Shown: positions 8,675 to 21,079, counted from the first letter of the stretch. The stretch: DNA of 64,000 bases from Hepsetus odoe (GCA_017165825.1 CM029372.1:28927687-28991686); one strand, 5' to 3'. A program made the numbers and translations. The notes: generated by a model not told the origin, from the sequence alone.

Positions 8675-11229
8675 ATGAAGATTTTTCTCCTCTTTCTGTT
8701 GCTGGTCGCTGGTGAGTGACAACACAAACAGAGAAACCTGACTAGATTAATATAACTTATTTTCCGCAAATACTCTTCCCCTAAACTTATTCTGATACGT
8801 AAAATGAGCAAATCCAGTTAATATGTATTTTTAATTTTGCTGCTTCGATGTCTTTCGGAAACACCCGGAGGTGTAAAGGCTGTAATGATGAAGTTTCCAC
8901 TGGCATGGAATGAGCTCTGTGAGACCAGACAGTGTCGGTTTCTGTGTGTGGTTCTGTAAGAACAGGTCTTCTCTCTGCATGTCCTGCAGGCTCAACATGT
9001 GCTTCACTTGAGAAAAGGATAACTGGACGTAATGCTCGTTTCTGTTCTGAGAGTGAAGGACAACACCAGATGATGCTGACTCTGGAGAGATATGTGGTTT
9101 TACCTCAACAGGTAAGGCTTTACATGAACTGACATTACTGAACACCTTAAGCCCTGCATCGTCCACCCTCACAGCCGAGTACCCTCTGATATAACTGGTG
9201 ACCCTCTCACTCCACAGGACAAATATTATCGTGAAGTCATCTGTGGTGGGACACGGATTCATCCTGACTGGGTTCTCACTGCTCGACACTGTGATCAAAG
9301 GTAAGACCCACATCATTCAGCATTACTGCCTCTGTAGTGACCAGCACCAGTTCAGGTACTATTTTGAATTTTTCCACAGGTAGGATAGTGCTCTAGTGCC
9401 CCCCCAGTGGATGAAAGCTGGTTATAATGGGTGTGAACAATGGTTTGGTGCTTGTTGAGTTTCAGGTCTGTGTGCTGAGATGTTTCTTTTCCTCTGTCCC
9501 AGTGATCTGGCTGTGATGGTTGGAAGATTCAAAAGCTCTGCGACTGTATTGCACGTTGTACAGAAAGAAACATTTGGTATAGATGACCTGATGCTGCTGA
9601 AACTGGGCAGGGAGAGTAAAACCCAAGAGACTGTTCACGCTGCTGACCTGCCTGATCGCCAGAACTGTGCCACGCCCAGCATCGGAGCTGTGGTGAATAT
9701 ATTTGGGCCTCAGAGCGCAACTGTTGATTCTGCAAATGAAATGCGTAAGTATTGCTGCAGGCTTTAATGCTCACTGTGAGAGTTCTGTTTTCATTTATGT
9801 TTTGGGGTGGAGGTAGTTTTTAAACCTGGAGTAAATGTTTACAGTGCAGTGGGGGGTCAGATGAGGTGGGTCTCTCCTATCTGAAGATTGTCTAAATATT
9901 GTCCTTACATGTGTTTTCCAAGTTTTTTAGACAGTGCTTTCAGTGAACAACAGCTTCTTGATCTCAGTTTATTGAAGTTAACGGAGAGAAAATGTGACGC
10001 TCAGCAGTCCAGGACTGTGTCATAGTTCCATAGAATTAACAACATCTGTAACAGGCCTTATCAACAAGTGCATAGATGATGTCACTGCCTCCATGTAATC
10101 AAAAGAGCCAATCAGAAGCGCTGACTAATCAGAGAGGTGTATCAGTACTGAAAATGGGGTGCTGGTGGTCCAGTGGAAGGATTCTTTCAAATCAGCTGAT
10201 AAGGATATGTTCAGGAAATCAAAGGCCAAAATATCTGGAGGCATCAAAGCAGCAATGCGGCCATAAACTGTACATCATACCTCTGTTGCACTTTTTCCAT
10301 GAGAGGAAAAGCTGCTTCCACTTAAGTGTTGTACGAAACATACAGTGCCTTGCAAAAGTATTGACCCCCTTGGCTTTTTACCTATTTTTCAACCTGTAAT
10401 TTAAATGTTTCTTACTCTTACTTTATGTGATGGATCTGCACAAAATAGTCTAAGTTGGTGAAGTGAAATTAGAAAAAAATAAATAAATAAATAATGGAAA
10501 ATTGGCAAGTGCATATGCATTCACCCCCTTTGCCTTGAAGCCCCTAAAAAGTCCTGGTGCAGCCAATTACCTTCAAACGTCACATAATGAGTGAAATGAA
10601 GTCCACCTGTGTGCAGTCTAAGTGTCACATGATCTGTCAGTATAAACACCTTTTCTGAAAGGCCCCAGAGGCAACAACACCACTGAGCAAGAGGCGTCAC
10701 ACCATGAAGACCAAGTTGACACTAGTGTTGAGGGATCTGAAGTCCTGAATGTAACGCTTGGGTTCCTGTTCTAGACTCCTATAACGCAGGATTACTTCGC
10801 TGTGGAAACATGAGTGTCGTTGGTGGTTTGACTAGATCTGTCCATGGTTATGGATTCTGTGCCCGTGGTGACCACGTGGATGGCAATAAGGTACAGCTAC
10901 TCCTTTAAGTCTTCAAACACTTCTTCCTGTGTTTGACAGTAATGTCCTTTAGCAGAATTTAATAATTCACTTTAAATATCAATATTAAATATCAAATATC
11001 TAAGCTATAATACTGAGTCTCTAATCATTTCAGAAGATGGTTTTCAGCAACAGCCTGCTTACAGTCTGCCTGGTTTCCTTCACAGGGGGACTCTGGCAGC
11101 GGACTCATGTGGAATAATAAACTGTATGGGGTTCAGGTCTCTGGACCTGAAACATTTTGTACAGGCTCAACCCATTTTATAGATGTGTGTTCCTACAGAG
11201 AAAGGATTTATGGAGTTACTGGTGTGTAA
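8675..11229 (+). CDS. Granzyme-like secreted serine protease (S1 family), six exons
   Basis: Exons 8675-8711, 8990-9111, 9218-9300, 9503-9744, 10775-10890 and 11086-11229 have GT/AG junctions and matching phases and give 247 residues. A hydrophobic signal peptide (MKIFLLFLLLVA) and a short propeptide precede a likely activation site, KR|ITGRN (R22/I23). The catalytic triad is His77 (LTARHC), Asp109 (IDDLMLL) and Ser203 (GDSGSG). The residue at the specificity position six before the serine is Asp197, implying preference for Lys/Arg substrates. The cysteine normally three or four residues before the serine is absent, as in granzymes, mast-cell proteases and cathepsin G, so this is a haematopoietic-type granule protease by architecture. 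Oddities are TARHC instead of TAAHC and GDSGSG instead of GDSGGP. The family call is by motif; the exact orthologue is not assigned. Confidence 0.9.
10343..10712 (+). mobile_element. Tc1-like transposon, 5' half, within protease intron 4
   Basis: It starts after a TA with the terminal inverted repeat cagtgccttgcaaaagtatt. It runs through the conserved leader (gtccacctgtgtgcag, aaaggccccagag) to the transposase start accatgaagaccaag. The transposase body and right end are missing. It is the same family as the element at 52075-53862, in opposite orientation. Confidence 0.85.
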
Positions 11230-11340
11230 AAGGGTGACACTGAACACCGTAGACGGTGAAGTGAAATTTTGCAGATAAAATCTCGGGTCAGAGTCAGCGA
11301 AGATTCCGGTTCTTATTTTAGAAATGTGTATTGAGAGAGG

Positions 11341-11346
11341 AATAAA
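11341..11346 (+). terminator. Polyadenylation signal of the serine protease gene
   Basis: AATAAA lies 112 bases after the stop codon, a normal distance for a short 3' UTR. Confidence 0.6.
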
Positions 11347-11995
11347 ATGGACAGAAGATGTGAAGATGTGTGTGTCTCTCTCTGCACCTCATCTGTGGGA
11401 TGGGACGATGTGTCCTCCCGTCTGTCAGCTGTTCACACAGGATGCCAGAGACTGGCTGGAGACTTTGAAGAGCAAAGGCCTTCACAATCAAACCACACAG
11501 ACCGATTGACAGAGAGCTCCAGAGATCTTCCTCACAGCAGGGGTTGGAGTTTTGTGTTAGACAGATTTAAAAACCCAAGCAGTAACAAAACATTAGGAAG
11601 GCACACAAGTTCCACATCACCTGTAATTCTATCAAAACCTTTAGGGAATCATGCAGTACCGATTAATGCAGTGATTAGATGATCAGCAAATCAAACCAAG
11701 ATTCGTTCAAACAATTAAAATAGATTCTTGTTAAAGCTTAATTAACACTCAAATCTAAAAGACTTGCTTTTATACAGTTAACACTCTGTAAACACACAAC
11801 AATCACAAGAAAACAACACACTGATTAGAATACATGCTTCAGGCAGGAATAGCAGTCAGAATTGCAACATCAAGATCAACAGATTTGCAACTTCTAGGAA
11901 TCAGATCAATCAAGAGCTTCAAATCAAGGGCGCAGAAGAAAGAAGATAAGAAAAATTCATTCATTATATTTCTGCCCAGAGCCGATTGAAAAGGT
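11347..11995. other. No gene recognised
   Basis: The plus-strand frame at 11347-11682 is open but has no recognisable protein features. The remainder is A/T-rich unique sequence. Confidence 0.4.
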
Positions 11996-11997
11996 CC

Positions 11998-12090
11998 TGT
12001 GACGGTGGTCTAGTGGTAGGGTACTTGCCTATAGACTTCTGGATCAAGAGGTCCCAGTTTCGAATCCCACCTAATTAAATTAAATGTAAA
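11998..12090 (+). mobile_element. SINE family B, head plus short tail
   Basis: The head (gacggtggtctagtggtagg ... aagaggtcccag ... cgaatcccacct) joins directly to a short aaatgtaaatgt tail. The whole body is deleted. Confidence 0.75.
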
Positions 12091-12490
12091 TGTGAGTCAG
12101 GGGTGTTTCATGAATGGAATTCGGTTGTAATATCAGACACGTTGGGAGATGTATCAGGAATGAAAGAACAACAGTCTGCACCAATCCTGGCAGAAGTTCT
12201 CCCCTTTTCAGACAAAAGAACATCAACATGGTCAGAAATGGAGATCAGCACTGCCATGCCAGGAACATTAAAGTAATCATCATGGTCCACTTGTGACACG
12301 AATTTAGGCCCTAAACACTAGGCCACCACTGAAGTTGCGAATGTGGCTACTGTTGAATTTGCCATCGTGGTTACGGTTGTGGTTACTGGTTACTGGTTCC
12401 TGTTCCAGTTGCTAGCTCTGCAGTTTCTATTCAAATATTTTTTCCTTTGATGAAAATGTGGCCACAGTGTAATGCTCTGTTATTTATTAG
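12091..12490. other. No gene recognised
   Basis: Both strands are open at 12108-12299 but without recognisable motifs. No repeat family was identified. Confidence 0.35.
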
Positions 12491-12697
12491 AGTAGAGTGA
12501 TCTTTTATTATCCCACGAATGGGAAATTTGGGCGTTACAGGGCTCTTAAAAAAGACAGGTGTACAGAAAGAGAAGAAAAAATATATAAAGATATAAAGAT
12601 ATAGAGAGAGAACAGGAACAAGTACAGGAGAAAAAAAGAGGAGCTATAAATAAATAATAAATTAACTATCTATATATATCTATATATATATATATAT
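12491..12697 (-). mobile_element. 3' UTR tail of a Rex/CR1-like LINE
   Basis: agtgatcttttattatcccacgaatgggaa and the following ~200 bases match 25375-25610, the 3' end of the LINE with the SDDTAIVG polymerase. Only the 3' UTR is here and it directly abuts another LINE's 3' end at 12700. Confidence 0.8.
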
Positions 12698-12699
12698 AT

Positions 12700-15600
12700 C
12701 AAGTCAAGTCAAGTAGGATTTTATTGTCATTTCAGCCATATAAACAGTACACAGTGAAACGAAATAACGTTCCTCCAGGACCCTGGTGCTACACACAAGA
12801 CAAGACACAACACAAGACACAAGACAACATAAGACACAACACGGGGCAACAAGTGCGGACAAGACAGACAACAACAGACGGCACGACAGACAGTACATTC
12901 ATCCGTGGAAGGCTGCAGTGTTGTGGAACAAAGCAGCCCAGGCACATTATGGTGTAGCAGTGTGGTGGAGCGGTGTTACTGTATTTAAAGTGCAAGAGTG
13001 CAACACGAGATAAATAAATAAATACAGAATGAAAAGTGGAGGAAGTGGTGGGTGAAGTGGTGCGTTTAAGAGTTCAAGCTATTGGTGGGTTTTAAGAGTC
13101 CATGATATTGGTGGTTCCAGAGTTCAACAGTCTGATGGCCAGGGGGAAGAAACTATTTCCCATCCTGGAAGTGGAGGCCCGTATGCTGCGGAACCTTTTC
13201 CCGGATGGCAGGAGGGAGAAGAGAGTGTGGGACGGGTGGGAGGGATCATCCACAATGCTGGTTGCTTTGCGGATGCAGCAAGCGGTGAAAATGTCCTGTA
13301 CAGAGGGCAGAGAGACCCCGATGATCTTCTCAGCTGTTCTCACTACCCGTTGTAGGGACTTGCGGTCTAAGACGTTGCAATTCCCGTACCAGGCAGTAAT
13401 GCAGCCGCTCAGGATGCTCTCGATGGTTCCTCTGTAGAAGATGGTGAGGATGTAAGGTGGGAGATGGGCTTTCCTCAGTCTGCGCAGGAAGTAGAGGCGC
13501 TGCTGGGCTTTCTTTGTGATGGAGCTGGTGTTGAGGGACCACGTGAGGTTGTCGGTGATGTGAACACCAAGAAACTTGGTGCTCTGGACCAACTCCACAG
13601 GTGAGGTGTTGATGATAAGTGGAGTGTGGTCCCGACGTGATCTTGTGAAGTCAACAACCATCTCTTTAGTCTTGTCGACGTTCAGAGACAGGTTGTTGGT
13701 TCTGCACCAGTCCGTCAGCTCTTGTATCTCCTCTCTGTAAGCTGCCTCGTCTCCACCGCTGATCAGACCCACCACGGTTGTATCATCAGCGAATTTGATG
13801 ATGTGGTTCGAGCTGTGCTTGGCTGCACAGTCGTGGGTCATCAGTGTGAACAGCAGTGGGCTGAGCACACAGCCCTGGGGGGCTCCTGTGCTCAGTGTGA
13901 TGGTGTCGGAGGTGCTGCTACTGATCCTGACTGACTGGGGTCTCCCAGTCAGGAAGTCCAGGATCCAGTTACAGAGGGAGGTGTTCAGGCCCAGCAGCCT
14001 CAGCTTCTCACTCAGGTGCTGAGGGATGATGGTGTTGAATGCTGAACTGTAGTCGATGAACAGCATTCTGACGTAACTGTCCTTTCTGTCCAGATGAGAA
14101 AGGGCCAGATGGAGGGTGGTGGAGATTGCATCGTCCGTTGAACGGTTGGGACGATACGCAAACTGCAGGGGGTCTAGTGAGGAGGGGATCTGAGACTTGA
14201 TGTGCCTCATGACCAGCTTCTCGAAGCACTTCATGATGATGGGTGTGAGTGCGACGGGACGATAGTCGTTGAGGCAGGAGATGGATGTTTTCTTAGGCAC
14301 TGGAATGATGCTGGTGGTCTTGAAGCACCTTGGAACAACAGTGGTGCTCAGAGAGGTGTTGAAGATGTCAGTGAGAACAACTGCCAGCTGTTCTGCACAT
14401 CCTCTGAGCACACGACCTTGAATATTGTCTGGACCGGCAGCTTTCCATGGGTTGACTCTGAGAAGAGATCTTCTCACCTCGGCTGTGGTCAGACGGAGAA
14501 TCTGGTCGTTCGGAGGAGGGGTGGTCTTCCTCATTCTCGTGTCATTCGCTGCATCAAACCGTGCGTAGAAGTGGTTCAGCGCATCTGGGTGGGAGGGGTC
14601 ACCGTCACAGGCAGGTGGAGATGTCCTGTAGTTGGTGAGGGCCTGGATGCCCTGCCACATGCGCCGTGTGTCACCAGTGTTCTTGAAGTGGCCATGGATT
14701 CTCTCTGCGTGAGCTCGTTTCGCCGCTCTGATGGCCCGAGACAGGTTTGCCCTCGCTTTTCTTAGGGCGGCCTCGTCCCCTGACTTGAAGGCCTTGTCCC
14801 GGGTTCTCAGGAGTCTGCGCAGCTCCGCGGTCATCCATGGCTTTTGGTTGGGTCGTGTTATGATGAACTTGGAGACAGTAACATCCTCAATGCACTTGCT
14901 GATGTATCCAGTCACTGAAGCTGTGTACTCCTCCAGGTCGATGGAGTCACCGTAGGTTGCAGCCTCCCTAAACATGTCCCAGTCTGTGCGTTCGAAGCAG
15001 TCCTGAAGAGCAGAGATGGCTCCTGTGGGCCAGGTCTTTACTTGCTTCAGGGTGGGTCTCACGCGCCTGACGATGGGTCTGTACGCTGGGATCAGCAGCA
15101 CAGAGATGTGGTCTGAGTGTCCGAGGTGGGGGCGGGGCTCCGCTCTGTACGCGCCGGCCAGGTTTGTGTAAACACAGTCCAGCGTGTTTTCCCCCCTCGT
15201 CGCAAAGTTCACATGTTGATGGAATTTAGGGAGAACTGACCTGAGATTTGCATGGTTGAAATCTCCGGCAATAATAAATAATCCGTCTGGGTGATAGTTT
15301 TGGAGTCCGCTGATAATTCCATAAAGTTCAGCCAGCGCACAGTTAGCATTAGCGCTGTTAGCACTAGCGCTGGGTGGGATGTATACCGCCGAAATAAACA
15401 CTGTAGAGAACTCCCTGGGCAAATAAAACGGTCTGCACCTGACTGTTATCACCTCCAGCAGTGTGGAACAGTGTGTAGAGACCAGCACAGCATTTGTACA
15501 CCATTGTGTGTTTACGTAAACACACAGCCCCCCCTCCGCGAGTCTTTCCGGACAGAGCGGAGTTTCTGTCTGAGCGAAACGCGGAGAGTCCGGCGAGCTG

Positions 15601-15775
15601 GATGGCGGTGTCCGGAACGCCGTCGCTGAGCCATGTCTCCGTAAAAACAAAAACACAGCAGTTTCTATACTCACGCTGGGTGTTCAGCTGGAGTCGTATA
15701 CAGTCCAGTTTATTATCCAGGGAGCTGTAGAGGTCATGTATTGTGATGTCTTCCCAAACATTCAGTGGTGCTGGG
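12700..15775 (-). mobile_element. Rex/CR1-like (jockey superfamily) LINE, nearly complete ORF2
   Basis: On the minus strand the element begins near 15770 (WEDITIHDLY...), runs through endonuclease and reverse transcriptase to a stop at 13092. It continues through a 3' UTR (gtagcaccagggtcctggag) to a (CTTGA)n tail at 12700-12714. It has no ORF1, so it is 5' truncated. The 3' tail repeat is the hallmark of this LINE group. Confidence 0.9.
13092..15674 (-). CDS. LINE ORF2: AP endonuclease plus reverse transcriptase, one frameshift
   Basis: The 860-codon open frame carries endonuclease motifs (IIAGDFNHANL, LGHSDHISVL) and the reverse transcriptase series PWKAAGPDNI, FIDYSSAFNTI, GAPQGCVLSPLLF and the active site FADDTTVVG. 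A thumb region and a C-terminal cysteine/histidine stretch follow. The first ~35 residues of this frame are out of register: the correct start (VFTETWLSDGVPDTAIQLAG) lies in another frame upstream. The two are separated at about 15527-15533 by a run of seven C on the plus strand where six would restore the frame. Apart from that and 5' truncation I see no stop codon, so the copy is young. Confidence 0.88.
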   Translation of the reverse strand: MSIETAVFLFLRRHGSATAFRTPPSSSPDSPRFAQTETPLCPERLAEGGLCVYVNTQWCTNAVLVSTHCSTLLEVITVRCRPFYLPREFSTVFISAVYIPPSASANSANANCALAELYGIISGLQNYHPDGLFIIAGDFNHANLRSVLPKFHQHVNFATRGENTLDCVYTNLAGAYRAEPRPHLGHSDHISVLLIPAYRPIVRRVRPTLKQVKTWPTGAISALQDCFERTDWDMFREAATYGDSIDLEEYTASVTGYISKCIEDVTVSKFIITRPNQKPWMTAELRRLLRTRDKAFKSGDEAALRKARANLSRAIRAAKRAHAERIHGHFKNTGDTRRMWQGIQALTNYRTSPPACDGDPSHPDALNHFYARFDAANDTRMRKTTPPPNDQILRLTTAEVRRSLLRVNPWKAAGPDNIQGRVLRGCAEQLAVVLTDIFNTSLSTTVVPRCFKTTSIIPVPKKTSISCLNDYRPVALTPIIMKCFEKLVMRHIKSQIPSSLDPLQFAYRPNRSTDDAISTTLHLALSHLDRKDSYVRMLFIDYSSAFNTIIPQHLSEKLRLLGLNTSLCNWILDFLTGRPQSVRISSSTSDTITLSTGAPQGCVLSPLLFTLMTHDCAAKHSSNHIIKFADDTTVVGLISGGDEAAYREEIQELTDWCRTNNLSLNVDKTKEMVVDFTRSRRDHTPLIINTSPVELVQSTKFLGVHITDNLTWSLNTSSITKKAQQRLYFLRRLRKAHLPPYILTIFYRGTIESILSGCITAWYGNCNVLDRKSLQRVVRTAEKIIGVSLPSVQDIFTACCIRKATSIVDDPSHPSHTLFSLLPSGKRFRSIRASTSRMGNSFFPLAIRLLNSGTTNIMDS

Positions 15776-17383
15776 TAATGTTACATATCGCATCATAAAT
15801 GGTCGATAAATCACTGATGGCCACTAGTTGAATTCTAAAATCAATGTATATAATTATAAACATATAAAATTGCCATATTTTTAAATCCTCAGGAAAATAT
15901 TAATAGTAAATATTAACAATGTTCAAAAATAAAGAATAAAGGATCACGAGATGTCAGAAAGCTCTTTTCAAGTAATCTTTAATGTGCACCAGTGAAACTG
16001 AATCTTGATGACATCATTTTCTGAGAAATGTAGTACTTATGTTGAGAAAGGGAGCTGCAGGCTCAATAGTGATTAAATGTACTAGATAATAGGTGGTGGA
16101 AGGTTATTTGAATTTTAAGTAATTTTTCTACTCTCTTTCAGACCACTTACAGTAACTTTGTCCATAAGGCAGCATAAACAAGTGTGTGCTCAGGACTGCT
16201 ACAACATGGAACTTAATGCTCTTGTAGTGTCTGACTGTAGCTTAAACCTATTCAAGACTCTTTCACACCGCTCATTGTGTTGTTTTAAAGCTGCTAAAAA
16301 ATAAACTATTTTTCCTAAAACAGTGTGCCCTCTGAGACTTTTTCTTCCCTCATGGGCTTATGGTAATACAACATGAAATACAGCACTGCACATTGAACTA
16401 ATTATGCCATTGAAACCAGCAAGTAGATCACAGTCATCATTGCCATCATTACTAACTAAAAGGGAAAAAAAGGAAAAAAAAATCTTCTTTCATGAGTGAC
16501 ATTCTCTAAAAGAAAAATCAGCAGATTAAAGGCATAAAGTGCCAATAAATAGAATTCAATGTCTTCAGGAAGAACATGAAAAAAAGTCAAAAAGAGTGTA
16601 CTGTCAAGTAAATGGCTGAGATGTAAATCTCAGGACAAAGTACAGTCGCTCTTGTATTTTCTTTGCTTTGTCTACTACACTATGAACCTCTAACTTCAGA
16701 GATTATAAAATTAAACCAAAATACATGGTAAGTGGAGTAACTAGATGGAACTAACATCATTTTAGTGACATGTTTCTTGGTGGACATGGCAAAAGGTTAA
16801 GTGTGTTGATTTATGCCTTGGCGCTATTTTTTCGTGTATTGCCAATGTTAACTGGGTCTTTCTGAGAAAAATAAATAAATCTTAGAGTATAAAAAGAATC
16901 CTTAAAATAACATGGAATCAAAAAATCCTAAAAACAAAAAAACATTTCTGTAAGAGACCTTTAACATTTCTTTCTGTACAGAACTCAAGACTGTACAATA
17001 ACTTCGGTTACTTAAGCTGAGTCTTATTATACAACTCTATAAACAATTCAACAATTTGTATCTTAACTGTACATGTGGAAAAAAGTAGTGTGGAAAGTTC
17101 CCCAACAAAGGAAATTTTGCTAAAGGAACTCCAATCTGCTCATCCTGAAAGGTTTTAACCTTATTATGAAGATGGTTACCACACCCAGGACTTGAGAGCA
17201 GGGTGGAACAAGATACTAAGAGTGTAATATTTTATTCCTCTTTTTTCCTCTACTGACCAAACAACACAGCATGAGCAGCAAAACTCAAATGGCGCCCAAC
17301 CACATTTTGGAGTATTTGGATGTACTGTAGCACAGTAGGCTGTTTTGCACAAATCTCATTGCATTCTCATTGCCAAATCTGCT
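15776..17383. other. No gene recognised; possible 3' UTR of the MARK1-like relic
   Basis: A/T-rich sequence without long frames or recognised repeats. Its position just downstream of the minus-strand KA1 exon means it may be the old 3' untranslated region of that gene. This is inference from position only. Confidence 0.35.
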
Positions 17384-18670
17384 TCAGCTCATTGTAACTT
17401 TAGATGCAATGTTTTGAAGGCAATGGAGGTGCCTGAGATCGTTGAAACACACCATTGAGAGAGAGTCGTGGCAACATCTCCCACTGGACAAGGCTGTCTG
17501 GTGGGCATTACCATGGACACAGAAGAGCAGGAAGTGCTCACGCTGCTCATAGTCACAATTGTTGGCGTCAAGAACCTTGCGGATCTCTCGCATCACATCT
17601 CCAGGTTCCATAGATGATGTGGTCTTCATGCTCCATGTGAAGCGCAGGGATCGTGGCTTTGAGTCTCGAGCTTCATCTCTAGCCTCCCCGGAACCGCTCC
17701 TGATAACAATAAATCACACTTAAAAATATTATTCAGTGCAGTCAGGAAACATTTCCTTTCTATTTTGGATCTTGGATAGAGAATTATCCTGAAAAAATTA
17801 AAAAATAAACACTGATCATTATGCGCTTTTGTAAACATTAGTTGACATATTATATTGGTACTGTAGGAACATCAGAACTTTTAGTAGATATCCTGACATC
17901 TTGCTGACTACATGCAAATATACCACAACACTTGACAAAGGAGCACTTAAATACACAATTGAAACACGTAACACATTGACTTTATTAATACCTCAAGTAA
18001 AGTTCTTGGTCAAATTACAATGCTCTACGGTTTTTCACATCAATAACACCAGGTACAACAATGACCCATCAAGATCAAGCGAGGAAGTACAGTCTTTTTT
18101 CCAAAATTCAAAACTGATGTGAAAGATCTCCACTGAAACTTGTTCATTGATTACCAATGGCATCTCACCTCAAGCTGTGTGCTCTGCCCTGGTCTCTCCA
18201 ACTGCTGGGCAACCTTGAAAACAATTGGAGTTTAGGGGGAAAAACACAAAAAGGAGGTGTCTAAGATACTCACAGACCAGGAAAGAGAACTACCAGTCAG
18301 TGAGCAAAAACACATTAAAATCGAAGCCCATTCAAATAACCAACTCTTTGGGGAAAAAGGGGCTTTTCTTTGGTTCATATCATCATTCATTCCTTCAATG
18401 TGTGCTGGGGCAGCAAGCAGATATGGCTTCTGGGAGCATTCCAACATGCACGTAAACTAGTTATACACAGTGGGTTTCAGGTGCATTTTTCCTTTTCCTT
18501 AAACATTTAGGGAACTGCAACAGTATCAATAAATGGGTAGGTGGAAAAAACTGCTTGTCAGATTAGATCAGTCTTATAAAGGTTGTTGAGGTACACTCAC
18601 CTCTGAGACATCCTGAAAGACAGAGTTCTAGGATAGAAGAAACACAGAATTTTCAGAGCCAATGTGTAGT

Positions 18671-18671
18671 C

Positions 18672-18702
<31 letters not shown>

Positions 18703-18708
18703 TGTGTG
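18671..18708 (+). repeat. (GT)n microsatellite
   Basis: GT dinucleotide run with one interruption, inside an intron of the MARK1-like relic. Confidence 0.95.
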
Positions 18709-18712
18709 CTTC

Positions 18713-20110
18713 AAAAGATCATAGAGATGAGGAAAATATCACTACATAAAGTTAAGTACTTAGACTTAAAACTGGTTTTGAGTTGCCTGTATAAATAGCA
18801 TAGGACAGAAGTTACTAAACTGTAACCTACAATGAAATACCCATAATTCTGATCCAGAACTTGCTCCTTGACTGTACAGTACACAGAGTACACAATATTT
18901 TGGCTGTTCTGAAACAATTCATAAAAACACAGAGATAAATGCAGTAGTGCATGTCTGTAAAGATAAATGTGACGTAGGCTTGTTTTATAAATACTCCATC
19001 AGAAATCAAATACCTATACAGACACAGAGAGACCGATTTCATTATGAGTTCTGGTAGTACTCAGATCAAACAAAAAAATCTAAAAACAAACAAACAAGAA
19101 ACCCTTAGAAAGCTGAGATATAGCATTTCTTGCTAAAGTTACTTTTATTAACTAGCTATGGTTCTGATCCAATCCTTAAAGAACTGAAGCTCAATAATGG
19201 TTAAATAATCCATTGTAAACAATATAGCAGCCACAAATATACTCTGATTTGGATTGGAGTGGTTTGCATGTGGCTGCTATGTGTTTACAGTCGAACCCTC
19301 AAAGAATATCAGAAGTTTCATTTAAATATGAAATTTCTCTAAAATTTAAATTTATATGAAACTCGACATTCTTGTCCCCATTGTCTCCAAATTGTGGTAT
19401 TTGGGATTGCGCAGTTAAAGAGCTTAAACTCAATAGTCTAATCATGAGCAAAAAATAAAACATTTATAGAATGATCATTTCATAATCACATGTCTAATTT
19501 CTAAAGTCCCTCTTCTTGCTGCCAGGTAAGAGCTGATGTGGCAGCAAGAAGTTAATAACTGATCATTTTAAGAATAATTCATTGTGATGCTTGTCTTCCA
19601 ATAAATCCCGAGCTAGCTGGTCCAACAGACCCTACAGATGCTGATGGATTTTAAAATCACAAAAAATTAGCCTTGCCTTGAGTATTGCTGCAACTATTTT
19701 AATTTACTTATGTCAAGGAACATCAAATTAATACCCAGGACCCAGAATTTCCAGAAGAACTGTACCTATTTAAACCAGTACTGCCTATTGCTCATACTAG
19801 TGTCAATTCTTTTCAGATGCCAGCTCAGGATGTCAATTAGATTTAAAAGAAATGTGTTTTTATCCTGACCAGGACCAAATGCGCCGTCATGGTGCGAGGT
19901 ACTATCGACTGCGACTCACTGGATCTGAACCTTTACCATCAATCCACCCACACGTGGATGCAAAGAATGACACTTTATTAACTGCAACGTGTTCGCAACC
20001 TTCTCCAAATTACACAATTTCTGACAATGCTATCACCAACCGATGGTCGAACGAATCCAGAGTACGCTGCGTTGGTTTAGCCGTCTGCAGAATCGAGCAC
20101 CAGAGCAACT
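18713..20110. other. Intronic sequence of the MARK1-like relic
   Basis: A/T-rich sequence. I see no exon with splice sites and no recognisable repeat. Confidence 0.35.
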
Positions 20111-20119
20111 AGAATAGAG

Positions 20120-20255
20120 TGAGGTGTGGCCCTGCACTCCCTGCGTGCGGGCTGGCGACCTGTCGGTGTGTCCCGTCCTAAGCCCTGTGCTGGGTTGGGC
20201 GCCAGCACTCCCGACCCCGTTTAGGCAAGCGGCAGATAATGGATGGATGGATGGT
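20120..20255 (+). repeat. Dispersed repeat ending in (GGAT)n
   Basis: gggctggcgacctgtc, a middle part with ccagcactcccgaccccg, and gcggcagataatggatggat form the widespread fish repeat that also supplies the 3' half of the chimeric SINE at 52185-52437. It lies just downstream of a MARK1-like exon. Confidence 0.75.
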
Positions 20256-20883
20256 TGGCCTACTCACCTACGGACAAACTTGGATGTGATCTTACTGATG
20301 ATTCCAGTGGAGGTGCCCCTGTGTGCCTGAGTCCCAGTGTCGTGTGAGAGTGTGGGTGAGGCTGGTGGGCCATTGTAGGTGGCACTGCGGCGATCTCGAA
20401 GCTGAGCTCCATGGAAAGTGCTTCGGCTAAAACTGCCCCGTGGGAAACGCGTCTGATCTGGGGTCGTGGTGCTAACACTGTGGGCTGAGGGAGATGCTGC
20501 AGGAGCACGAGAGCTAGAGCTGGAGAGTGAAAAACAAACAAAAAAAAAAAACAAAAAACAAAAAAACACTTCTTAACATTTAAAATAAAGTTGTCATCAA
20601 CCATTTAAAAAAATAAATAAATAATAAAAATTTTTAAGCCTATATTTGATGTGTATTCTCTTTTCCAGCTGCCCTTGGTTGAATTAATGGTTTCTCACCC
20701 TTATACTCAGTGTCCTCAATTGGGGGCAGAAGGGACTTCGTGGGGTGGCCTGAGGTGGACATAGACTTCACATGACGTGGTTTAGCTGAGGCCATTGCTG
20801 AGACAAGTCCTGGAGACACAGAGGAGCCACTTCCAGAAGTACGCATCTCTAATCAGACTGAAATTGAGGAACAGTGTAGTGAG

Positions 20884-20909
20884 TGAAGAGAGAGAGAGAG
20901 AGAGAGAGA
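20884..20909 (+). repeat. (GA)n microsatellite
   Basis: A short pure GA run. Confidence 0.9.
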
Positions 20910-21079
20910 AGACTCCCTTGACCTCTTCAGGGTTCAACTGCTTCTTGTGCAGGGCAGTGCAGCTCACCTGCTGTCCTTTCCATTGGGAATGGATGAATAA
21001 CGATTGGTGCTGGTGTGCTCACACACATATGTGTTTCTCCGCGTCATTCCACTGGTTGCACTGTTCTGTTTGTTAACAA

